Of a DNA stretch of 64,000 nt, positions 52,086 to 62,300 are shown one piece after another. The notes below the pieces were generated by a model that made no database searches, was not told the origin of the DNA, and saw only the letters and a list, made by a program, of their open reading frames with translations. Each line of letters begins with the position of its first letter. Position 1 is the first letter of the stretch. The DNA comes from Synoicihabitans lomoniglobus (GTDB lineage Bacteria > Verrucomicrobiota > Verrucomicrobiia > Opitutales > Opitutaceae): assembly GCF_029023725.1 (NCBI RefSeq), contig NZ_CP119075.1, positions 4,025,501 to 4,089,500 of the forward strand, read 5' to 3'. The translations under genes and the position numbers were made by a program.

Positions 52086-52961
52086 TCAGGCGCGGGCGAG
52101 CGCTTCCGCCTTGATGAGGGCGCGGTATCCGGCGCGTTGATCGGCGGTCATTTGAGCGCGGATCTTGGCTCCGTAGTCCTTCATGATGGTGGACTTGGCG
52201 GCTTTCTTCGCGACATCATCCATCGACGCATCGCGCGTTACGGCCAAGAGGGCGGCACCACGCGCTTTGAGCAACGGGGCAATTTCCACGATTTGGTTTT
52301 CGCTGAGACCGAGCGCTTCGGCGAGCACATCGATACGGGCGGGCTTCAGACCCACTTCGCTGCGGATCAAAGCGGTGTATTTGACATCCTGCGCCGGCGT
52401 GAGGAGCGGGCGAATCAACGCACCATACTTCTTCATGATCGCCGCATCGGAGGCCTTTTTCGCATCGGCATCCAGGTTCATGTCGGCCCGGACTGCTTGA
52501 CGCTCGGCTTTGCGGGCGGTGAGCAGAGGCCCGATTTGGGCACCTTGCTCCGGGGTCAGGCTCAGCGCTACGATCAGCACGTTGATGCGCTTGGGCGAGA
52601 GACCGTTCTCCGCGCGAATGAACATCGAATACTTGGCGGCTTGCACGTAGGTCAGCTCAGCGCGGATACGCTCACCATAGCTGGCCATAACGGCCGAGGT
52701 GGCGGATTTTTTGCCAGCTTCGTCCAACGCCATGTTGGTGCGAATGGATTTGAGCTCATCGGAACGAGCTTTGAGGAGGGGTTTAATGGCGGTCGACTGC
52801 TCGGCACTCAGACCGAGTTCAGCCGTCAGCACATCAATCCGAGCCGGTGTGACCGGTGCTTTCGCAGCGGCAGTTGAATCCGCCGCGTAGGAGACGCTCA
52901 CCGTGCCGGTTACGGCAGAGAGCGTAATAGTTGCCGCAACTACAAGACGCGACAGTTTCAT
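52086..52961 (-). CDS. Secreted protein of three tandem ~84-residue repeats, unknown function
   Basis: 291 residues. A signal peptide (KLSRLVVAATITLSAVTG to SYAA, about residue 27) is followed by three related units at about 38-121, 122-205 and 206-291. Each starts ARIDVL or KRINVL, has LGLSAEQ/LSLTPEQ, then PLLKAR, then a VMASYGERIRAELT/IMKKYGALIRPLLT segment, and ends KYxxxIRxExGL. The LTPEQ-like helices recall Spy/CpxP periplasmic proteins, but no metal or zinc ligands stand out. Divergent from the zincin gene, with its own strong terminator, so probably well expressed. Confidence 0.75.
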   Translation of the reverse strand: MKLSRLVVAATITLSAVTGTVSVSYAADSTAAAKAPVTPARIDVLTAELGLSAEQSTAIKPLLKARSDELKSIRTNMALDEAGKKSATSAVMASYGERIRAELTYVQAAKYSMFIRAENGLSPKRINVLIVALSLTPEQGAQIGPLLTARKAERQAVRADMNLDADAKKASDAAIMKKYGALIRPLLTPAQDVKYTALIRSEVGLKPARIDVLAEALGLSENQIVEIAPLLKARGAALLAVTRDASMDDVAKKAAKSTIMKDYGAKIRAQMTADQRAGYRALIKAEALARA

Positions 52962-53100
52962 GGGTATTCTTTTTTTAGGTGTTGTTTAGCATCGAGCGAG
53001 AATATCGCGCCGATCTGTATTGCGTGTGAGTGCCTTCTTCCTCGCATGCAATTCTGTTGCGTAAATATTTTTGTAATAGGTAACGCCCAAATCCTTCCAT

Positions 53101-53472
53101 GTGACTCTCAACGACCTACGCAAAATTGCCGCCGCGGAAATCTCCGCCACCATCGCAGAACTTTCGCCCCCCCTGCGCCCTCACGCCGAGCGTATCCCCG
53201 TGTTGTGCCATGACCACCCTTCCCCCGAGATTCTGGGGGCGGAATTTGAGCCCGACATTCTCGGTTTGTTTGTGGGTCCCGCGCACGGCGATTCGATCGG
53301 CGACGAGGTGGGGCCTCCGACCCAGATTCTCCTGTTTCTGTCCAACCTCTGGGACTATGCGGAACATGACCGCGAAACCTTTCTCGATGAGGTGCACATC
53401 ACTTACCTCCACGAACTGGGACACTACTTCGGCTGGGACGAAGACGATCTCGCCGAACGCGATTTGGATTGA
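53101..53472 (+). CDS. Zincin-like metallopeptidase (PF06262-type)
   Basis: 123 residues from a GTG start. An HExxH motif is present: YLHELGHYFGWDEDDL (His104, Glu105, His108), with the acidic residue pair downstream as the likely third ligand. LGLFVGPAHGDS and PPTQILLFLSNLW match the family. No signal peptide, so cytoplasmic. Proteolytic activity has not been shown for most members. Confidence 0.83.
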   Translation: MTLNDLRKIAAAEISATIAELSPPLRPHAERIPVLCHDHPSPEILGAEFEPDILGLFVGPAHGDSIGDEVGPPTQILLFLSNLWDYAEHDRETFLDEVHITYLHELGHYFGWDEDDLAERDLD

Positions 53473-53583
53473 ACCCGACCCGCAACCCGCTGTCCACCAT
53501 TGGAACAAGTCGCGCGCACCGGGTGTAATTCGTAATTCCCAAACCTGCGCTCCCGTGCATAGTGCGTCGCAGTAAAGATTGTT

Positions 53584-54267
53584 ATGAAGCGTTTTCTCTC
53601 CCTCGCCTTGATCGCCTTTTGCCTGACTGGAACCACTCAGGCCGCCCGTAGTCTTTCGCATGAAGACTACGTGACCCGCATCGAATCGTGCGAAGCGATT
53701 CTGCGCGAGTTTCAGGCCGATCCCAACTACGCCATCCCCCGGGAAGTGCTGCAGAACGCGAAGGCGATTGTCATCACCAACCAATTCAAAGCCGGCTTTT
53801 TGTTCGGGGTGAAAGATGGCTACGGCCTCTACATCGCCCGCCGGGCCGACGGCACCTGGAGCCTGCCGGCCTTTGTCAGCGCCGGCGAAGCGAGCTTCGG
53901 TTTGCAGCTGGGGGGCGCCGCCGTGGAAACCATTTTTGTGCTCACCAACGAAGACACCGCCCGACTCCTGTATAAGGGACGGTTCAACGTGGGCGTCGAC
54001 GCCGCGGCCGTAGCCGGTCCCAAGGTCGCCGAAGTGCAACGCATCAACAAAGAGATCCTCGCCACCCCGGTGTTGGTTTACGCCAAAAAGAAGGGGCTGT
54101 TCGCCGGTGCCACCCTCAAGGCCGGCTGGCTCTCGGCCAACAACAACGCCAACCGCGACTTCTACAACACCCGCTACTCGCTGCCCGAAATCGTGCAAGG
54201 CGACTGGGTGCAGCCTCAACCTGAGATCGGGCCGTTGATGCAGTTTCTCTCGCAGATCGCTCCGTAA
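53584..54267 (+). CDS. SYLF/Ysc84-like lipid-binding protein, secreted
   Basis: 227 residues. Signal peptide KRFLSLALIAFCLTGTTQA. VLQNAKAIVITNQFKAGFLFG and GLYIARRADGTWSLPAFVSAGEASFGLQLGGA are the SYLF core; VLVYAKKKGLFAGATLKAGW and FYNTRYSLPEIVQGDW complete it. Eukaryotic SYLF domains bind phosphoinositides; bacterial members are thought to be envelope-associated. A terminator follows. Confidence 0.88.
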   Translation: MKRFLSLALIAFCLTGTTQAARSLSHEDYVTRIESCEAILREFQADPNYAIPREVLQNAKAIVITNQFKAGFLFGVKDGYGLYIARRADGTWSLPAFVSAGEASFGLQLGGAAVETIFVLTNEDTARLLYKGRFNVGVDAAAVAGPKVAEVQRINKEILATPVLVYAKKKGLFAGATLKAGWLSANNNANRDFYNTRYSLPEIVQGDWVQPQPEIGPLMQFLSQIAP

Positions 54268-54291
54268 ACGACGGCGAGACTTCGTTCTCAC

Positions 54292-54321
54292 TGCCCGGCT
54301 CCAATCGATCCGGGCATTTTT
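54292..54321 (+). terminator. Intrinsic terminator of the SYLF gene
   Basis: Arms TGCCCGG (54292-54298) and CCGGGCA (54310-54316), loop of eleven bases, then TTTTT. It lies between the SYLF stop and the convergent cinA-like gene end. Confidence 0.85.
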
Positions 54322-54330
54322 GTGTCCGGG

Positions 54331-54837
54331 TTATCCGCGCGGGGATCGCAAATGGGTGACCAACGCTTGCAACACCCCGGCTGTGACCGCTGCTTGCACC
54401 GCCACCCGCGACAGACCCGGGCAGGCAATGCGACCACTGAGCGCCTCGGTGGACACCCCCATCCCGGCGCGCCCGGCCAATGCCCACCAGGCAAACGGTT
54501 CGGTGATGCCTCCCGTCGGATCGGCCTCGGCATAACCGGTGGTCGCCACGGCCAGATCCGCCCCGAACATGGCCAGGGCTCCCCGCGCCATTTCCCGTGC
54601 GGTGGCTTCGCTGACGCAATTACAAGCCTCCGCCGTCGTCCGATCGACCCCGAGATGCTTCACTTTTTGTTCGAGCGTATAAGCCGTGATTCCACCGAGA
54701 AAAAATGCACTCGCCCCCGAAACGGACCCGATCGCCGCCTGGAGCTGGCCACAGGTCAGACTCTCCGCCACGGCCAGCGTGCGGCTCGGGGGAGCCGTGA
54801 GGAGCGCCTTCAGTGCCGTGAGATCAGCCGGAGTCAC
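54331..54837 (-). CDS. CinA-family nicotinamide-nucleotide amidohydrolase (PncC type)
   Basis: 168 residues, a stand-alone CinA C-terminal domain. LAVAESLTCGQLQAAIGSVSGAS is the active-site signature; FFLGGITAYTLEQKVKHLGV and ADLAVATTGYAEADPTGG follow. It deamidates NMN to nicotinate mononucleotide, recycling NAD made into NMN by, among others, NAD-dependent DNA ligases. Its start overlaps the SET-domain gene by four bases, third in an xth-SET-cinA operon. Confidence 0.92.
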   Translation of the reverse strand: MTPADLTALKALLTAPPSRTLAVAESLTCGQLQAAIGSVSGASAFFLGGITAYTLEQKVKHLGVDRTTAEACNCVSEATAREMARGALAMFGADLAVATTGYAEADPTGGITEPFAWWALAGRAGMGVSTEALSGRIACPGLSRVAVQAAVTAGVLQALVTHLRSPRG

Positions 54838-55511
54838 TTCTTCTTGCCCGCTTTCTTTTCCCGCTTGGGGCGATCCGACTTTTTATCCTGCTTCTTCTTG
54901 CGACCTTTCGGCTTCGCGTCGGCGGCCTGTTTTCGCTTCGCTTTTTCCTTGGCCTTGCGCCGGGCCTTCTTGGCCGCCTCGGCTTCGGCTTTGATCACTT
55001 TGGTAACCTTCTTGCGCTGGCTTCGTTTGACGATGTAACCGAAGCATTTGGGCGAGCCGCAACGGCAGGGATGGTCGCGCCAGTTCTCCCAGTCGAAACC
55101 GTAGTCGTAGCTCAATTCCTCATCCGCCGCGATGTCGCGCAAGGCGCTGATCCAGATGTGACCGTTGGCATTCTCCGTCTCACAATTGGGCTCGCAGGAA
55201 TGATTGATCAAACGGGCGGTATTCCACTCCACGTCGCCGTCGAGATCGTAGCGCTTGTTAAGTTCGAAAAGATAAACGCAGCCATCGTCCCCCTGTTCCT
55301 GTCGCGCCAGTCGCGCTGCTTCGCGTCGGTCCGACTCCGCCTTGGTGATCTTGTCCCCCACATACTCGATGACCCGCGTGCCCTTGGGGATCGGCTCCGA
55401 CGCATAAAGGCCGGTGCCGTGCACGGTCGACGCCGCGGGGCGCGCCCAGCGCGAGGTGGTGGGAACGGGCGTCGCGACATCCGCGGCGGTCTGCTTTTTT
55501 GCTTTGCTCAT
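54834..55511 (-). CDS. SET-domain protein lysine methyltransferase with a lysine-rich tail
   Basis: 225 residues from ATG 55511. SET core: [35 protein letters not shown] (NHSCEPNC at 103-110) and [10 protein letters not shown] (132-141), then a post-SET Cys set (Cys149, 151, 156: CRCGSPKC). Residues about 162-225 are Lys/Arg/Ala-rich, like a histone H1 tail, and probably bind nucleic acid. The protein target is unknown. Start chosen for the four-base overlap with xth. Confidence 0.88.
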   Translation of the reverse strand: MSKAKKQTAADVATPVPTTSRWARPAASTVHGTGLYASEPIPKGTRVIEYVGDKITKAESDRREAARLARQEQGDDGCVYLFELNKRYDLDGDVEWNTARLINHSCEPNCETENANGHIWISALRDIAADEELSYDYGFDWENWRDHPCRCGSPKCFGYIVKRSQRKKVTKVIKAEAEAAKKARRKAKEKAKRKQAADAKPKGRKKKQDKKSDRPKREKKAGKKK

Positions 55512-56263
55512 GAGAGTTCCAAACCGACGGGACAGTGATCGCTGCCCATGACCTCCGGGCTGATCCAGGCGTTTTTCAACCGGGGACGCAGAGCGGCCGA
55601 AGTCATGAAATAGTCGATACGCCACCCGATGTTGCGCCCGCGCGCCCCCGCCCGATAGGTCCACCAACTGTAATGTCCCGGGCCGGGCTCAAACTCGCGA
55701 AACGTGTCGACAAACCCTGCCGTGATAAACCGGTCAAATCCCGCCCGCTCCTCGATCGTGAATCCCGGGTTTCCCACATTGGCTTTGGGCCGCGCGAGAT
55801 CGATTTCCTTGTGCGCCACATTGAGATCACCGCAAAACACGACCGGCTTCGACTTTTCCAACGTCTGCAGATAAGTGCAAAAATCGACATCCCAACGCTG
55901 CCGGTAGTCGAGTCGACGCAACTCGTGCTGGGCGTTCGGCACGTAAACATTCACGAGATAGAAATCCTCAAACTCGACCGTGAGAGCGCGCCCCTCCAAA
56001 CTATGCTCTTCGATTTCAATGCCTTCGCGCACGCTCAGCGGCGGTCGCTTCGTGAAGACCACCGTGCCGCTGTAGCCTTTCTTCACCGCCGCGCTGAAAT
56101 AGGCCGTGTATCCGGCCGGCCACTCGACTTGAGCAACATCACCGGGGTGACACTTGGTTTCCTGCAGACAAAGCACGTCGGGCGACGTCGCGGTGAAATA
56201 GTCGAGAAAGTCCTTTTTCAGCACCGCCCGTAGTCCGTTTACGTTCCAAGAAACCAATTTCAT
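55508..56263 (-). CDS. xth: Exodeoxyribonuclease III
   Basis: 251 residues. [24 protein letters not shown] (catalytic Glu), [34 protein letters not shown] and [11 protein letters not shown] are all ExoIII/AP-endonuclease motifs. It repairs abasic sites and trims 3' ends. First gene of the operon with the SET and cinA-like genes; divergent from the response-regulator kinase gene. Confidence 0.94.
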   Translation of the reverse strand: MKLVSWNVNGLRAVLKKDFLDYFTATSPDVLCLQETKCHPGDVAQVEWPAGYTAYFSAAVKKGYSGTVVFTKRPPLSVREGIEIEEHSLEGRALTVEFEDFYLVNVYVPNAQHELRRLDYRQRWDVDFCTYLQTLEKSKPVVFCGDLNVAHKEIDLARPKANVGNPGFTIEERAGFDRFITAGFVDTFREFEPGPGHYSWWTYRAGARGRNIGWRIDYFMTSAALRPRLKNAWISPEVMGSDHCPVGLELS

Positions 56264-56379
56264 CGTCGCGCATGCTCACGGCCTGTGCCGAATTTTCAAC
56301 CTCGCTGACGATCCCAACGAGAATTTCCGGCTTCGACATCCCCCGGGCACGCTTCAATCTTTCCTCCCCACCACCAACC

Positions 56380-57438
56380 ATGAGCTCCATTCTACTCATA
56401 GATGATGACGAAAACCTACTGACGCTGCTGAGCGAACTGTTCGGCATCGAAGGTTTCCGCGTCATTTCCGCCTCCGACGGAGAGCAGGGTCTGCGCCTCG
56501 CGCGAGCCCACCGGCCCGACATCATTGTCTCCGACATCCGCATGCCCGGGCTCGACGGTCACGAGGCCCTCGCCGCCGTCCGGGCCACGCCCGGGCTGGA
56601 GGACACCCCCATCATTCTCATCACCGGTGAGGCCGATTTTGTCGACATGCGCAAAGGCATGGAAGGCGGAGCCGACGACTACATCCCCAAGCCTTTCGAC
56701 AGCCAGAAGTTGCTGGACACGGTCCAAAAGCATCTCGATCGCGCCGCCCGCCGCCGCGACGCCGCCTCGCAGGAACTGCGCTCCCTACGCCGCAGCCTGA
56801 GCGCCATTCTGCCCGACGACATGATCGAGCCTTTGCACGAGATCATCGGCTGCGCTTCGGTGATCGAGATCGATGCCGAAGTCATGCCCGCGTCGGAATT
56901 GAAGGACTTCGCCCGTAACATCATCGCCAGTGCCGAATCCCTCAATCGCCGGATCGAGAGTTTCATGATCTTTTCGCACCTCGAGGCCGGTTCCCTCAAA
57001 CTCGCCCTCAGCGCGGATTCGCCCATCCACGATCTGGTGCGGCACGCAGCGGAACAAGTTGCCCGTCGCCATCGTCGCGTTGAGACCCTGCGTCTTGACC
57101 TGGAGCAGGTGCGGGCGCCAATCGCTCGTGATCTGCTCGCGAAAGCGATCATCGAACTCGTTTCCAATGCCTGTCGCTACTCGATCAAAACCGAACCCAT
57201 CGACGTGAAACTCACCAGCACCCCGGATGATTTCACGATCACCGTCACCGACCACGGCATGGGCATCGGCGAAGACAAACTCGCCGCCCTGCAAGATGAG
57301 GAAAAGCCGGCGCATGGCTACGGTCTCACCTTGGCCCGCCGCCTCACTCACGCCATGGGCGGAGACTGGGTGCTCGATAATCAGCCGAAAGTGGGCGTGA
57401 CCGCCAAACTCACTTTTCCCCGCTCGCCGCAATCCTGA
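56380..57438 (+). CDS. Response regulator fused to a histidine-kinase-like domain with Asp at the phospho-His position
   Basis: 352 residues from ATG 56380. REC domain 1-120: acid pocket Asp8-Asp10, phospho-acceptor Asp52 (SDIRMPG), Lys104 (PKPFD). A dimerisation-helix region follows; where HisKA has LPHEFRTPL this protein has LPDDMIEPL, so Asp146 replaces the His. The ATPase domain is intact: N-box ELVSNACRYS, DHGMGIG and GYGLTLARRL. Histidine phosphorylation is therefore doubtful; another residue (His153) might serve, or the protein may be a regulator that binds ATP. Confidence 0.87.
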   Translation: MSSILLIDDDENLLTLLSELFGIEGFRVISASDGEQGLRLARAHRPDIIVSDIRMPGLDGHEALAAVRATPGLEDTPIILITGEADFVDMRKGMEGGADDYIPKPFDSQKLLDTVQKHLDRAARRRDAASQELRSLRRSLSAILPDDMIEPLHEIIGCASVIEIDAEVMPASELKDFARNIIASAESLNRRIESFMIFSHLEAGSLKLALSADSPIHDLVRHAAEQVARRHRRVETLRLDLEQVRAPIARDLLAKAIIELVSNACRYSIKTEPIDVKLTSTPDDFTITVTDHGMGIGEDKLAALQDEEKPAHGYGLTLARRLTHAMGGDWVLDNQPKVGVTAKLTFPRSPQS

Positions 57439-57523
57439 GTCCGTCCGTTAAACTTCCGCCCTTTGCTGGCTCGAACCGGAGACCAACCCTTCCGGATCAA
57501 GCCGGCTCCCGACTCTACGAATC

Positions 57524-59038
57524 ATGAGCGCGTTCCCTCCCTTGCCGTTGGGGCAACCCATTCCCGACTGCCTCCATGGCGTCTCGTGCAGCCTGCCCAC
57601 GATGCGCGATGTGATCGGCTACGAAGAAAAAAATCCGGCCGTCACTGCGCACCTCGACAGCGGCTATCCGCGTTTTGTGGTCCACCGCTTCAACCGGCAA
57701 CTGGCCACGCTCATCGCCACGGAACTCTCCCTGTCCGATCACGATATCTGGCTCACCTGCTCCGCGCGCGTCGCCACTGCATTGGTCGGCGAACTCTCCG
57801 ATGCACACACCTCACTCATCCACCACGATGGGGTGCACGGCGTGGCGCACCGCCGTGATCCCGATCTGTTCAACCACGCCAAACGCTATCTCCAAAACAT
57901 CGGCGGGTTTCTGAGTTCCCGCGAGGCGGAAGACCGTCTCGCCGCGCGCGGGCTGATCGCCGTCGCGCCGGAAACGTTGGCGCCCACCGCAACCGCCGCG
58001 ACCACCGTGCGGGAAGTGCTGACCCAGGCTCACGCCGGGGCCCGTCACGAGGACATTCTGCTGGCCCCGTCCGGCATGAACGCCTTCCACGGCGCCTGGC
58101 GTTCCCTCGCCGCTCTCCAAGCCGAGCGTGGTCGCACCGTTTGGATCCAGCTCGGTTGGCTCTATCTCGACACCATTGCGCAACTGCGTCGCTTCACCGC
58201 CAGTCCCGCCGACTACGTCAACATCACCGACGTCAACGACCTCACGGCATTGGACGAAGCCCTGGCTGCCGCCGGCAATCGGCTCGCCGGACTCGTCACC
58301 GAGGTGCCCACCAACCCGCTCGTGCAAACGGCCGATATCGCTGCGGTCGCTCGGAAAGTCCACGCGGCCGGCGGACGGGTGCTGCTCGATCCCACGTTGG
58401 TTTCGCCCTTCAATATTCGACTGCTCGAACACTCCGATGTGGTCGTTAACAGCCTCACCAAATACGCCGCCAACGAGGGAGATGTGATCGCCGGCTCCGT
58501 CATCATCAATCCCGCCGGATCCGACGCCGCTGCGCTTCGCCACCGCATCGCCGCCGCGCTCGATCCGGTGTATCCACGCGATCTCGCCCGACTCGCCGCC
58601 CAGGTTCCGGCCTACGAATCCACCGTGCTGCAAACCAACCGCACCGCGATCGATGTAGTTGAATTTCTGCGACAGCACCCCGCCGTGCGCGAGGTGTATT
58701 GGAGCCTGCAACCGGCCACGGCCGAAAACTATCTGAAAATCGCCCGCAGTCCGGCGCACATCGGCAGCATGATCAGCTTCACGCTGCGACGGCCGCTCGC
58801 CGAAGTCTACGACCGCTTGCCATTGGCCAAGGGGCCGAGCTTCGGCATGCAGACGAGTCTCATCTGCCCCTTCATCTACCTCGCCCACTACGACCTCGTC
58901 ACGACCCCGGAAGGTCGTGCCCAACTTGCGGCCGCCGGCATCGATTACGAGTTGCTGCGGCTTTCGGTCGGCACCGAGCCCGTGAGTGAAATCATCGCGG
59001 CCCTTGAGTCGGCTCTGAGCGCTCCGACCCCCGCCTAA
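57524..59038 (+). CDS. Cys/Met-metabolism PLP-dependent enzyme (cystathionine gamma-synthase-like)
   Basis: 504 residues, about 100 longer than typical CGS because of an N-terminal addition with HRFNRQLATLIATELS. DILLAPSGMNAFHGAW begins the PLP domain, GLVTEVPTNPLVQTADIAA and GGRVLLDPTL follow, and the PLP lysine is Lys313 in NSLTKYAANEGDVIAGSV. The C-terminal domain (MISFTLRRPLAEVYD, LRLSVGTEP) is typical. It may be a cystathionine synthase, a lyase or a Met gamma-lyase-like enzyme; the active-site lysine is secure, the reaction is not. Confidence 0.85.
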   Translation: MSAFPPLPLGQPIPDCLHGVSCSLPTMRDVIGYEEKNPAVTAHLDSGYPRFVVHRFNRQLATLIATELSLSDHDIWLTCSARVATALVGELSDAHTSLIHHDGVHGVAHRRDPDLFNHAKRYLQNIGGFLSSREAEDRLAARGLIAVAPETLAPTATAATTVREVLTQAHAGARHEDILLAPSGMNAFHGAWRSLAALQAERGRTVWIQLGWLYLDTIAQLRRFTASPADYVNITDVNDLTALDEALAAAGNRLAGLVTEVPTNPLVQTADIAAVARKVHAAGGRVLLDPTLVSPFNIRLLEHSDVVVNSLTKYAANEGDVIAGSVIINPAGSDAAALRHRIAAALDPVYPRDLARLAAQVPAYESTVLQTNRTAIDVVEFLRQHPAVREVYWSLQPATAENYLKIARSPAHIGSMISFTLRRPLAEVYDRLPLAKGPSFGMQTSLICPFIYLAHYDLVTTPEGRAQLAAAGIDYELLRLSVGTEPVSEIIAALESALSAPTPA

Positions 59039-59060
59039 CCCCATCGGTAAAAAACGGCTG

Positions 59061-59351
59061 ATGACCGACTCTGGTGCGACCTGCGTCCTGCCCATCAAAG
59101 CCGTGCCCAACGCCACCCGCAGCGAAGTGGTGGGGTGGTTGGGGGATGCGCTGAAAGTGAAGCTCAAAGCGCCCCCGGTCGACGGCAAGGCCAACGCCGA
59201 ACTCTGCCGCTTTTTGGCCGGACTTTTCCAACTGCCCAAGGGGTCGGTCACGTTGGCCACCGGGGCGAGTGCGCGCCAAAAACGGGTGGCTATTCACGGC
59301 CTCACGCTCGAGGAAATCCGGGCGATCGTGGCCCCCGTGAGCCGCGGTTAG
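59061..59351 (+). CDS. DUF167 (YggU) family protein
   Basis: 96 residues. IKAVPNATRSEVVGWLGDALKVKLKAPPVDGKAN and LCRFLAGLFQLPKGSVTLATGASAR are the whole family signature. Function unknown. Its TAG stop overlaps the TAA of the convergent hybrid kinase gene (shared TTAG, 59348-59351), with no room for a terminator. Confidence 0.92.
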   Translation: MTDSGATCVLPIKAVPNATRSEVVGWLGDALKVKLKAPPVDGKANAELCRFLAGLFQLPKGSVTLATGASARQKRVAIHGLTLEEIRAIVAPVSRG

Positions 59352-62300
59352 GACCGCGCCACTTCGACGGAGTTTTCGAGGAAATCGCGAATCTCGCTCA
59401 TTTGGTAACTCTTGAGCAAGGGTCGCAGGGCCGCCGCCAGTTTGCGCCCGTCGGGTTCGGTCTCGGCCAGGGCTTCGACCGCCGTGCGCAGTCCCCGCAC
59501 GTTGCCGACCTGCGCCAAGGCGGCCAGCTGTTCCACTGCGGAAGCGGACAGTCGCACCGGGCCGGTTGTCGGCGGTTCGACATCGGGCGGCGCCACGGCC
59601 TCCAGTTCACCGATCCAATCCAGGTGCAACAGCCGGCCCAGCTTTTCAAACAGGGCCGCCGCATCAAAGGGCTTGGGCAGAAAATCGGCAAACCCAGCCT
59701 GCAGCGCATCCGCCGCCTCCGCCTTCAACACACTGGCCGAAAGACCCAACACCGGCACCGGCGACGCCATTGCCGCCCGCAACTCCGGCAGCAATTCAAT
59801 CGAGTTTCCATCCGGCAGACGCACGTCGAGAATCAAGAGATCCCATGATTCCCGGCCGACCGCCGCCAGGGTTTCCGCCCAGGTGGCGGCCTCGCCCAGT
59901 TCAAACCCCAACGGAGCCAGGTAATCACGCAACAACCGCCGGTTCGTCGCCATGTCGTCCACCACCAAAATGCGGCGGCGGCGGCCTTCGTAACCGGTGA
60001 CAATCCGACGGGGCACCGGGACTTCCGCCCGCTCGTCGGTCCGGACGGGCAACGGTATCCGGAATGAAAATACGCATCCGTGATCGGGCGCCGTCTGCAG
60101 TTGCAGTTCGCCGCCCAGCAAACGCACAAACTCCCGGGCAATGGGCAGCCCCAGCCCCGTGCCGGCCTCCATGGATACCGCCCGCGCCGATTGCTCGAAG
60201 GGCTCAAACAGGCGCGTCGTGTCCTCGGTCGTCATGCCCGGACCGGTGTCGCGCACGATGACCTCCAACTGGTCGTTCGCGTGGGCGACACTGATCGCCA
60301 CCTCGCCCCGGGTGGTAAATTTGATGGCGTTGCTCATCAGGTTCTCGATGACCTGGCGCAACTTTTGCCCGTCGCCAACCACGACCTCCGGCAGTGGATC
60401 GGACGTGGTAAAACTGAACCGAATCGGCTTGTCCTGCGTGCGAGTTTCACCGGCCGCGCGCATTTGCCGCATCAACGCCGGCAAGGGAAATGGCGCGTCC
60501 CGGCGCTCCACGCGTCCAGCCTCGATTTTGGAAAGATCGAGCACCTCGTTGATCATGCTCAGCAGGTGTTCCCCGCTGCCGTGGATGATGCCCACTTTCT
60601 CGCGCTCGGGCGCGGCGAGGTCGCGGCTGCGGGCCAACAACTGCGCATAGCCGATGATCGCGTTGAGCGGCGTGCGCAACTCGTGGCTCATATTGGCGAG
60701 AAAACGACTCTTGGCCGCATTGGCTTTCTCGGCCGATTCCTTGGCCGCCGCGAGCTGGGTGGTGCGATCGACCACGACCGCTTCCAGACGGGCGCGCTCC
60801 CGGCGCAGCGACCGCGTGCGCAGGCGAATGTAACCCCACAACGCCACGCTCAGGCCCACCACGTAGGCGGCGATCGCGACGCGGGACTCATACCACGGCG
60901 GACGCACCGAAAACCGATATCCCTGCACTTCACTTTCGTTGCCTTCACCATCCCGCGCCTGCACTTCGAAGCGAAACGGACCGCCCTTGAGATTGGTGAA
61001 GCGAATGCTCACGTCGTCGTCGTAGGCGCTCCAGTTGTCGTCGTAACCGACCAATCGCGTGCGAAACTGCATGGTGTTGCCGTGACGATAGCGCGGGGCC
61101 CCAAACGTGAACGCGATCGGCTCCGTGGCATAGGGAAACGCATGCAACTCTTCCGCCCCCGTGTCCTGAAACGCCCCCGCGGCCCGCACCGTGTTCACCC
61201 GCGGTGACCACGGTCGATCGGCGGGCAACGGCGCGTCCAGTTCCCACCGCAGCAGGCGGAGCTCAATCACCCAGAGAATGCGCCGTCCGTCGGGCGTGAT
61301 TTCCAACAACGCCGCCGGCGCCCCGTTCGGCCCGATGAGGTCGAGAATGGGGGCTGGCGCGGTGATGACGTCATAGTCCCCACCCGGCCGGGGCACAGCC
61401 CGCACCAACGCCGTGTAAGACCGCACCAAGTTTTGGCCCACGCTGGTCCAGAAGGACCCGTCCGGTTGTTGTTCGAGCGGAAAAACCAACGTCGGCGGCG
61501 CGTCGTAGAGATTGAGCGGGTTCCACACCTCCATCGCCTTCCCGTCTCCAGCGACCCGATACACGTTCTTCGGCGTGGTGATCGACAAGCCGTCGATCAG
61601 TGGCTCCGCCAGCTGGGTGACTTCGCTGGCATCGTAACCGAGCACCGCGGGATCGCGTGCAATCGTGAGGTGCTCCCAATCCACTGCCGCAACCGTCGGG
61701 GCCATGTCCACGCGAATGACGCCATGTCCGGCCGTGGTGACCCAAAAATCGCCGTTCAAATTCTGCAGTTGCCGGGTCTGGGACGAGCCGTGCTCCACCA
61801 CGCCCAGGCGCCGATAAGAACCGTCGGGCAAGCGTTGATAAAAAATTTCCATGCCGCGCGGAGAACGCACCACGACGTCGGGCCACATGCGCAGAGCGCT
61901 CAACACGCCCGCCCGTGGTTGCGGGTCCTCCACCACCAACTCGATCGAGCCGTCCGCCCGCAGTCGCCCCAATCCCCGCTCGAGTGTCACCAACAAGTCG
62001 CCTTGCAGCGCGATCGCATCCGTGATGCGGGCCTCCGTTTCGATCGGCACGTTTTCAAAATGCGCCCCCGTTTCCGGCGGACCCGGGACGAGACGTTTCA
62101 ATTGTCCCGCCCGCACAATGTGCAGCACGCCCTCATGGATGAACATCTGCTCGGTGTTACCTTCGCCCAATCCCCGATCGGTATCAAAAACCGTGATCGG
62201 CAGCTGATAGTTCCAATGATGCACCCCCACCAAACCGGAGCCCCAGATGCTGCCCTCATCGTCCTCCACCAGGTCGAAAAACGTATCGTTCTCGAGCCCC

